A program made the translations under genes and the position numbers. This document shows positions 58,926 to 64,000 of a stretch of 64,000 nucleotides of DNA, one piece after another; position 1 is the first letter of the stretch; every line of letters begins with the position of its first letter. The notes under the pieces were generated by a model. It saw nothing but the letters and a program-made list of their open reading frames with translations. It searched no databases and was not told where the DNA came from. Origin of the DNA: Methylobacterium cerastii. Its GTDB lineage: Bacteria > Pseudomonadota > Alphaproteobacteria > Rhizobiales > Beijerinckiaceae. Location of the stretch: contig NZ_BPQG01000051.1 of assembly GCF_022179125.1 (NCBI RefSeq), positions 1-64,000 of the forward strand, written 5' to 3'.

Positions 58926-60701
58926 GTGCCGCGTTCATCGAAACTGACGTCCGCAGCCCTGGCGCTCCTGGCGCTCGCCCTGCCTGCGCGGGCGGCCGAA
59001 CCTTCGGGCGAGTGGCCGATGTTCGGGCACGATCACACCAACCGGAATTTCTCCGCGCTGTCATCGATCGACCGGTCGAACGTCGCACGGCTCCGCCCGG
59101 CCTGGATGTTCCAGACCGGCATCACCGGCTACTTCCAGGCTCAGCCGGTGATGGTCGACGGCACGCTCTACCTCTCGACCACGCAGAACAACGTCGCCGC
59201 GCTCGATGCCAAGTCCGGCCGGGTGCTGTGGACCTACACGCACAAGGCGCGCACCGAGAAGATCTTCGGGCCGCCCTCGAACCGCGGCGTCGCGGTTTCC
59301 GGTGGCCTCGTGTTCCAGGCGACGATGGACGGGCGGGTGATCGCGCTCGACGCCAAGACCGGCAAGGTCGTGTGGGACCACGAGGCGGTGCGGCCGGAGG
59401 AGGGCGAGTCCGAGACCGCCTCGGGCCTCGCGCAGCAGCTCGGCGGCAAGCCGGTGCAGGGTTCGAGCCGGCTCGGCTTCAAGATGCCGCCGCTGGTGGC
59501 CGACGGGCTCGTCATCGTCGGCGTCAGCGGCGCCGGCTACGGGCTCCACGTCGAGGACGAGAAGGGCGGCCTCGACGGCGGCTCCGTGGTGGGCATCGAG
59601 GGCGGCTACGGCCGCCGCGGGTGGCTCGCCGCCTACGATGCCAAGACCGGCGCGGAGCGCTGGCGCTGGTACGTCACCAAGGCCGACGGCTGGGAGGGCG
59701 ACTTCGTCGAGACCACCGCCGACGGCGTCCCGCTCCATCGCGACGTCGCCGCCGAGAAGGCCGCGGCGCCGGCCAACCGCGAGGCCTGGCGGGTCGGCGG
59801 CGGCTCGCTCTGGATGACCCCGGCCTTCGACCCGGAACTCGGCCTGATCTACCTCGGCACCGGCAACCCGGCGCCGCAGAACTTCGGCCTCTCGCGGCCG
59901 GGCGACAACCTCTACACGATGAGCCTCGTGGCGCTCGACGTGAAGACAGGAAGCCTGCGCTGGTACTACCAGCAGGTGCCGCACGACGAGTGGGGCTACG
60001 ACGTGGCGAGCCCGCCCTTCCTGCTCGACCTGCCGGGCAAGGACGGCGCCGTGAAGGCGGTCGCCTCCGCGAGCAAGACCGGCTGGATCTACGTCCACGA
60101 CCGCGCCACCGGCCGGCTGATCGAGCGCTCCGCGCCCCTCATCGCGCAGAAGAACCTGTTCGCGCCCCCGACCGCGGAGGGCACCGTCGTGGCGCCGGGG
60201 CCGCTCGGCGCCGTCTCATGGCCGCCCACCGCCTACGATGCGGGAAGCGGCCTCGCCTACGCCCAGGTCCGGCACGGGGCGACGACCTACACCGTCAAGA
60301 CCGTGCCCGGCGGCCCCGGCCGGCCGGAGATCCGCTACACCGAGACCGGCGAGGCGAAGGGCGAACCGAGCTTCAGCACGCTCACGGCCGTCGACCTCGC
60401 CAAGGGCGGCGGCATCGCGTGGTCGGTGAAGTCTGCGAGCCGGCTCGCGGGCGGCACGCTGGCGACGGCCGGCGGGCTCGTCTTCTCCGGCGAGGAGGAC
60501 GGGCATCTCGATGCGCACGATGTCGGTACCGGCGCGATCCTGTGGCGCTTCCAGTGCGGGGCCGGCATCAGCGGCCCGGCGATCACCTACAGCCTCGATG
60601 GGAAGCAGTACGTCGCCGTCGCCGCCGGCGGCTCGTCCTACACCAAGGCCTCCGGCTTCGGCACCGGCGATGCGCTGGTGGTGTTCGCGCTGCCCGATTA
60701 G
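58926..60701 (+). CDS. Exported PQQ-type quinoprotein, signature residues altered
   Basis: A 591-residue periplasmic eight-bladed propeller of the methanol dehydrogenase large-subunit family. The signal peptide ends ARAA; the start is a GTG nine bases after GGAGG. Family features: W-docking repeats (GRVLWTYTH, GKVVWDHEA, GSLRWYYQQ), GTGNPAPQN and RPGDNLYT. Differences: the vicinal Cys pair after the NRG-adjacent loop is missing (FGPPSNRGVA), and the catalytic Asp of the HDEWDY motif is Gly357, while Asp359 (the extra Asp of lanthanide-type enzymes) remains. It could be a divergent dehydrogenase or a non-catalytic PQQ-binding protein. No cytochrome or pqq genes are adjacent. Confidence 0.9.
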   Translation: MPRSSKLTSAALALLALALPARAAEPSGEWPMFGHDHTNRNFSALSSIDRSNVARLRPAWMFQTGITGYFQAQPVMVDGTLYLSTTQNNVAALDAKSGRVLWTYTHKARTEKIFGPPSNRGVAVSGGLVFQATMDGRVIALDAKTGKVVWDHEAVRPEEGESETASGLAQQLGGKPVQGSSRLGFKMPPLVADGLVIVGVSGAGYGLHVEDEKGGLDGGSVVGIEGGYGRRGWLAAYDAKTGAERWRWYVTKADGWEGDFVETTADGVPLHRDVAAEKAAAPANREAWRVGGGSLWMTPAFDPELGLIYLGTGNPAPQNFGLSRPGDNLYTMSLVALDVKTGSLRWYYQQVPHDEWGYDVASPPFLLDLPGKDGAVKAVASASKTGWIYVHDRATGRLIERSAPLIAQKNLFAPPTAEGTVVAPGPLGAVSWPPTAYDAGSGLAYAQVRHGATTYTVKTVPGGPGRPEIRYTETGEAKGEPSFSTLTAVDLAKGGGIAWSVKSASRLAGGTLATAGGLVFSGEEDGHLDAHDVGTGAILWRFQCGAGISGPAITYSLDGKQYVAVAAGGSSYTKASGFGTGDALVVFALPD

Positions 60702-60705
60702 GAGC

Positions 60706-60966
60706 TCAGCCCTTCGGCCGCGCCTGCAGGATCGCCGCGCGGACGAACGGACGCTTGAGCGCGATGCCGACGTCCTCGCGCTCCATGAAGACCCGCGCGC
60801 CCTGGTGGTTGCGCACCGCCTTCATCAGGTTCAGCCGGTAGCCCTGCCGGAACACGAAGATCGGCGGCAGCGGGTCGGCGAGGTAGGCGGCGACGGCTGC
60901 GTCGACCTCGTCCTCGGCGATGTGACGTGAGCTGCAGAGGTCGCCGACGGTCTGGAAATCGATCAT
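60706..60966 (-). CDS. Hypothetical small protein
   Basis: An 86-residue protein starting MIDFQTVGDLCSSRHIAEDE, without signal peptide or membrane segment. It is mixed helical with a basic C-terminal half (LKRPFVRAAILQARPKG). The LPPIFVFRQGYRLNLMKAVR segment is amphipathic. I do not recognise a family. It is convergent with the quinoprotein gene and divergent from the thioesterase. Confidence 0.6.
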   Translation of the reverse strand: MIDFQTVGDLCSSRHIAEDEVDAAVAAYLADPLPPIFVFRQGYRLNLMKAVRNHQGARVFMEREDVGIALKRPFVRAAILQARPKG

Positions 60967-61093
60967 GCCCGCAACATAGGACGTCGGGCGCCCCCTGTCG
61001 CCGCCTGCATCGCGCGAGCGTTTTGTCCCGATCGGGCCTGTGTCAGGCTCAAGCGACGCCGCGGCTTCCGATTCGCAGCGGGAGCTCGACCCG

Positions 61094-61534
61094 ATGCCGG
61101 CCCACGACACCGCGAACGGCGCGCCGGCCCCATCGCCGACGCAGCAGCCCTCCGACCGCGGACCGCCGGTGATCCGCACGATCGCGATGCCGTCGGATAC
61201 GAACCCGGCCGGGGACATCTTCGGCGGCTGGCTGATGGCGCAGATGGACCTCGCCGCCGGCAACGTCGCCGCCCGCCGGTCGCGCGGGCGCTGCGCCACG
61301 ATCTCGGTCGAGGCGATGACCTTCCACCATCCGGTCTTCGTCGGCGACGAGGTCAGCCTCTACGCCTGGATCCTCGGGGTCGGCCGCACGTCGATCCGCA
61401 TCCAGGTCGAGGTCTGGCGCCGCGAGCGCGAGAGCGAGGCAACGATGCGGGTGACGCAGGCGCTGTTCACCTTCGTCGCGATCGATTCCGAGCGGAAGCC
61501 GAGGCCGGTGCCGCCGGAGCCGGGCGTGGCCTGA
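61094..61534 (+). CDS. Acyl-CoA thioesterase (YciA-type hotdog)
   Basis: A 146-residue hotdog-fold thioesterase. The catalytic segment TNPAGDIFGGWLMAQMD with the conserved Asp and the MTFHHPVFVGDEVSLYA strand match YciA. It hydrolyses short to medium acyl-CoA esters. The start is the ATG nine bases after GGAG; an upstream GTG would add 18 residues. The N-terminal part (to about residue 28) is a Pro/Ala-rich tail. Confidence 0.93.
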   Translation: MPAHDTANGAPAPSPTQQPSDRGPPVIRTIAMPSDTNPAGDIFGGWLMAQMDLAAGNVAARRSRGRCATISVEAMTFHHPVFVGDEVSLYAWILGVGRTSIRIQVEVWRRERESEATMRVTQALFTFVAIDSERKPRPVPPEPGVA

Positions 61535-61541
61535 GGCCCGG

Positions 61542-62867
61542 TCAGGCGGCCGGGCGGTAGGCGGTGCGCAGGCGCAGGCCGAACACCGCCATCATGAACA
61601 TGCAGCAGGTGGCGTTGTTGCCGTTGTACAGCACGGTCTCGAAGGACGCCGAGACGAGGCCGAGGAACCACAGGCGGACGAACAGCAGCGTCGTCGGGTC
61701 GAGGTCGCGCCCGCCCGCCGTCGCCTGCAGGTCGCGCAGCGGCATCAGCATGAAGGCGACGAGCGTGAAGGCGAGGCCGGGGAACCCCATCGTCAGCGCG
61801 GTGTCGAGGTAGGCGTTGTGCGCGTGGTTGGCGGTGTTGACCCAGGTCAGCTGCTCCGACCCGGCGTACATCGTCCGCTCCGTCATCCAGAACGCGCCGT
61901 AGCCCCAGCCTCGGAACGGCCGGATGAAGATGTTGTCGATCGCGAATTCCCAGATCTCGTTGCGCCCGGTGAAGGTCGCGTCGGTCATCAACGCACCGAG
62001 CTTCTCCTGGATCGCCGGCACCACGACGGAGCCGATCGACACGACGGAGAAGGCGACGACGGGGCCGAGCAGCAGCGACGTCCGGGCGAGGTTTCCGCGA
62101 AACACCCGGCATAGGGCGGTGACGGCGAGGATCACCGGCGTCACCAGCAGGGCGGTCTTCGAGCCGGACGCCACCAGGAACCCGACCGCGAGCAGGACGA
62201 TGGCCCAGCCGAGGAACCGGCTCGCGGTCGCCCGCACGTAGAGGCCGCAGATGATCAGGATCACCATCGCCGCCCCCGCCTCGTTCTTGTGCGGGAAGAT
62301 GCCCCGCCACAGCCCGGGATGGCTCGGATCGGAGTTCAGGTCGAAGGACGAGTGAATCGCGAGGTCGGGCACGAGCGCCACGGCGAGGTATGACGCGACG
62401 AGGATGACGAGGGCGCTGCCGGCGAGCGTCATCGCGAATTGGCGCGGGGAGCGCGCGACGATCAGCACGCCGGCCGACAGCATCAGGGCGATCGCCATGA
62501 GCACGGCGCGTCGGATCGACAGCGACGGCTCGATCGACAGCAGCACGGTGGTCCCGAGCCAGCCTGCGCAGAGCAGCAGCGGCCAGGTCGCCAGCGGTCG
62601 CAGCCGCGCCGGCCCGAGCCGCCAGAGGGCCGCCGCCATCGCCGCCCCCAGGCCGAGGAAGATCACCTGCGTGAGCCCGCTGCCGTCCTCGGAGGCCGCG
62701 AGCGTCGAGCGGTTGGCGAGATCGTGGAACCAGAGGTGGTTCCACAGCACGACCAGCACCGTCCCATTCAGGAGCACGCGCATCCAGTCCGGAAGGTCGC
62801 CCGCGGCTGGAACCGCGGAAGACTCGACCCGTCCGATCCGCGTTGCGATCCCTGGAGCAGAAGACAA
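61542..62867 (-). CDS. O-antigen ligase/ExoQ-like polysaccharide polymerase
   Basis: A 441-residue membrane protein with about eleven helices of the Wzy/WaaL superfamily. Family-type segments: GLWRGIFPHKNEAGAAM, GSKTALLVTP and FTGRNEIWEFAIDN before the large periplasmic loop, and HAHNAYLDTALTMG near its end. The group includes ExoQ of rhizobial succinoglycan polymerisation. No other polysaccharide genes are adjacent, so the product is unknown. It is convergent with the thioesterase, seven bases between the stops. Confidence 0.9.
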   Translation of the reverse strand: MSSAPGIATRIGRVESSAVPAAGDLPDWMRVLLNGTVLVVLWNHLWFHDLANRSTLAASEDGSGLTQVIFLGLGAAMAAALWRLGPARLRPLATWPLLLCAGWLGTTVLLSIEPSLSIRRAVLMAIALMLSAGVLIVARSPRQFAMTLAGSALVILVASYLAVALVPDLAIHSSFDLNSDPSHPGLWRGIFPHKNEAGAAMVILIICGLYVRATASRFLGWAIVLLAVGFLVASGSKTALLVTPVILAVTALCRVFRGNLARTSLLLGPVVAFSVVSIGSVVVPAIQEKLGALMTDATFTGRNEIWEFAIDNIFIRPFRGWGYGAFWMTERTMYAGSEQLTWVNTANHAHNAYLDTALTMGFPGLAFTLVAFMLMPLRDLQATAGGRDLDPTTLLFVRLWFLGLVSASFETVLYNGNNATCCMFMMAVFGLRLRTAYRPAA

Positions 62868-62995
62868 GCGAGCATTCCGTCCGAGCGTTTCGTCGGTTGA
62901 CCAAGCCAGCGTAGCCCGGAACCGGCCCGGCGGTCACCGAGAACCAGCCCGAACCACCGCGCGACTTCGCGATAACCTTGACGCGCGGTCGCCGC

Positions 62996-63901
62996 TCAGC
63001 GCCGCCCGATCGTCATGGACTGCCGGCTCGCCGCCTGGGTCTTGAGGAAGGCGGCCATCTCCGCGAGCTCCGGGGCCTTCGAGCGGAAGGTCACCGAGAG
63101 CGCGAGCAGCGTGTCGGCGTGGTCGAGGCCCGGATAGACGCGCTCCTGCACCGGCACGCGGGCGTCGCGCAGCTTCGCGGCGAGGCTCTGCGTGTTGCGT
63201 GGGCGCACGAGGGTGTCGTCGGCGCCGGTGGCGAGGAAGGCCGGCGGCGCGCTCGGCCCGACGAAGGCCACCGGCTGGGTCGCGCGCGGATCGGGCGCCT
63301 GGCCGAACACCTTGCGGGTGGTGTCCTGGTCGAAGGGCAGGAAATCGTAGGGGCCGGACAGGCCCGCGACCGCGCGGATCACCTTCGGGTCGACGCCGGC
63401 CGCCTTGAGGTAGCGCGTGTCGAGGCCGAGCATCAGGGCGTTGTAGGCGCCGGCCGAATGCCCGGCCAGCACGATCCGGCGCGGGTCGCCGCCATAGGCC
63501 GCGATGTTGTCGCGCACCCAGGCGATGGCCGCGGCGCCGTCCTCGAGGAAGCCGGGGAAGGGCGCCTCCGGGTAGAGCCGGTAGTCCGGCAGCACGGTGA
63601 CGAAGCCCTGGGCGGCCAGCGCTTGGCCTACGAAGGCGTAATCCGCCTTCGAGCCGCTCTGCCAGGATCCGCCGTAGAAGAACACCAGCACCGGCGCGTT
63701 CTCGGGGGCGTTGACCGGGACGTAGACGTCGAGCCTCCGGCGCGGGCCCTCGCCGAAGGGCTCGTCGCGCAGCACCTGCCGTCCGCCGGCATCGCGCGGG
63801 CCGATCGCGTCGAACAGGGCGAGGGGGGAGCAGGCGGCGATGCCGATCGCCGCGAGCGCGAGGCATGCCAGGCTGGCGAGAGCCGTGAAGATTCGTGTCA
63901 T
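62996..63901 (-). CDS. Alpha/beta hydrolase lipoprotein
   Basis: A 301-residue lipoprotein with signal sequence and lipobox (GIAACS; Cys at residue 24). The fold is of the HSL/BD-FAE-type: the oxyanion motif is FFYGGSWQSG (usually HGGGW), the nucleophile elbow is AGHSAGAYNAL, the acid is in TGADDTLV, and the catalytic His is in GLDHADTLL. Probably an esterase on the periplasmic side of a membrane. It stands alone; the last 99 bases of the window hold no visible gene. Confidence 0.9.
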   Translation of the reverse strand: MTRIFTALASLACLALAAIGIAACSPLALFDAIGPRDAGGRQVLRDEPFGEGPRRRLDVYVPVNAPENAPVLVFFYGGSWQSGSKADYAFVGQALAAQGFVTVLPDYRLYPEAPFPGFLEDGAAAIAWVRDNIAAYGGDPRRIVLAGHSAGAYNALMLGLDTRYLKAAGVDPKVIRAVAGLSGPYDFLPFDQDTTRKVFGQAPDPRATQPVAFVGPSAPPAFLATGADDTLVRPRNTQSLAAKLRDARVPVQERVYPGLDHADTLLALSVTFRSKAPELAEMAAFLKTQAASRQSMTIGRR

Positions 63902-64000
63902 TCGATGTCCGATTGGGCCGCGAACGCCAGATGGCGCGCGGCTCGGGGCGGATTCATGACCGGATCGCGCCGAACTTCGTTCGTGCGTCAGGTGCGCAGC

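Overview
The window looks like an ordinary chromosomal segment of a high-GC alphaproteobacterium, most likely a Methylobacterium or Methylorubrum relative in the Rhizobiales. The evidence is the very high GC content, a Rhizobiales-type aa3 cytochrome oxidase cluster (coxB-coxA-ctaB-coxF-like-ctaG-coxC-DUF983-surf1) followed by thrC and an M16 peptidase, a CpdR response regulator, fdhD, a PQQ-type quinoprotein, and a small RNA with the alpha-r8/MmgR signature. Genus-level assignment is inference from gene content, not from a search. I see no prophage, CRISPR array, rRNA operon or transposase.

Layout. 1-2.5 kb: an intergenic palindromic repeat, a flavin reductase-like protein whose ferredoxin module has lost its cysteines, a small acidic protein and a DUF805 membrane protein. 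2.6-9.8 kb: a membrane GGDEF/EAL protein with a damaged EAL site, an M16 peptidase, thrC, a ParE-like toxin-antitoxin pair and a DUF4864 protein. 9.9-16.8 kb: the cytochrome oxidase operon on the minus strand, including a 59-residue CoxF-like gene. 17-27.2 kb: fdhD, a secreted Pro/Ala-rich protein, then gltB and gltD separated by a BrnT/BrnA module and a glutathione S-transferase. 27.2-32 kb: an SGNH hydrolase, mltB, galE and galU (cell envelope and nucleotide sugars), then a candidate alpha-r8 sRNA with its own promoter and terminator. 32.3-36.6 kb: formylglutamate amidohydrolase, cpdR, grxC, a nitrilase, DUF1178, dsbB and a YqaA-type membrane protein. 36.7-37.5 kb: tRNA-Leu(CAA) with a third toxin-antitoxin pair beside it. 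37.5-41.4 kb: a glutamine amidotransferase, a GT21 glycosyltransferase, an FAD oxidoreductase and a deacetylase. 41.4-48.2 kb: an RND efflux operon with two adaptor genes, a divergent TetR and a convergent MarR. 48.4-64 kb: SGNH hydrolase, TrmO, AMP nucleosidase, an esterase, a PBP1A with an extra C-terminal domain, HdeD-like, an EmrAB-type pump, a quinoprotein, a thioesterase, a polysaccharide polymerase-like protein and a lipoprotein hydrolase.

How it fits together. The oxidase cluster supplies subunits I-III, haem O synthase, copper delivery (CtaG) and assembly factors. GltB and GltD form NADPH glutamate synthase. GalE and GalU supply UDP-sugars for envelope polysaccharides. Two independent drug-efflux loci both lack a local outer-membrane channel. 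The accessory signal is three small toxin-antitoxin modules in 29 kb, each in a housekeeping context, and two families of dispersed palindromic repeats present in two copies each. No single new multi-gene system stands out. The most rewarding items are the sRNA locus, the two-adaptor RND operon, the PBP1A with a degenerate nuclease-like tail, and three enzymes that keep their fold but have lost signature residues.
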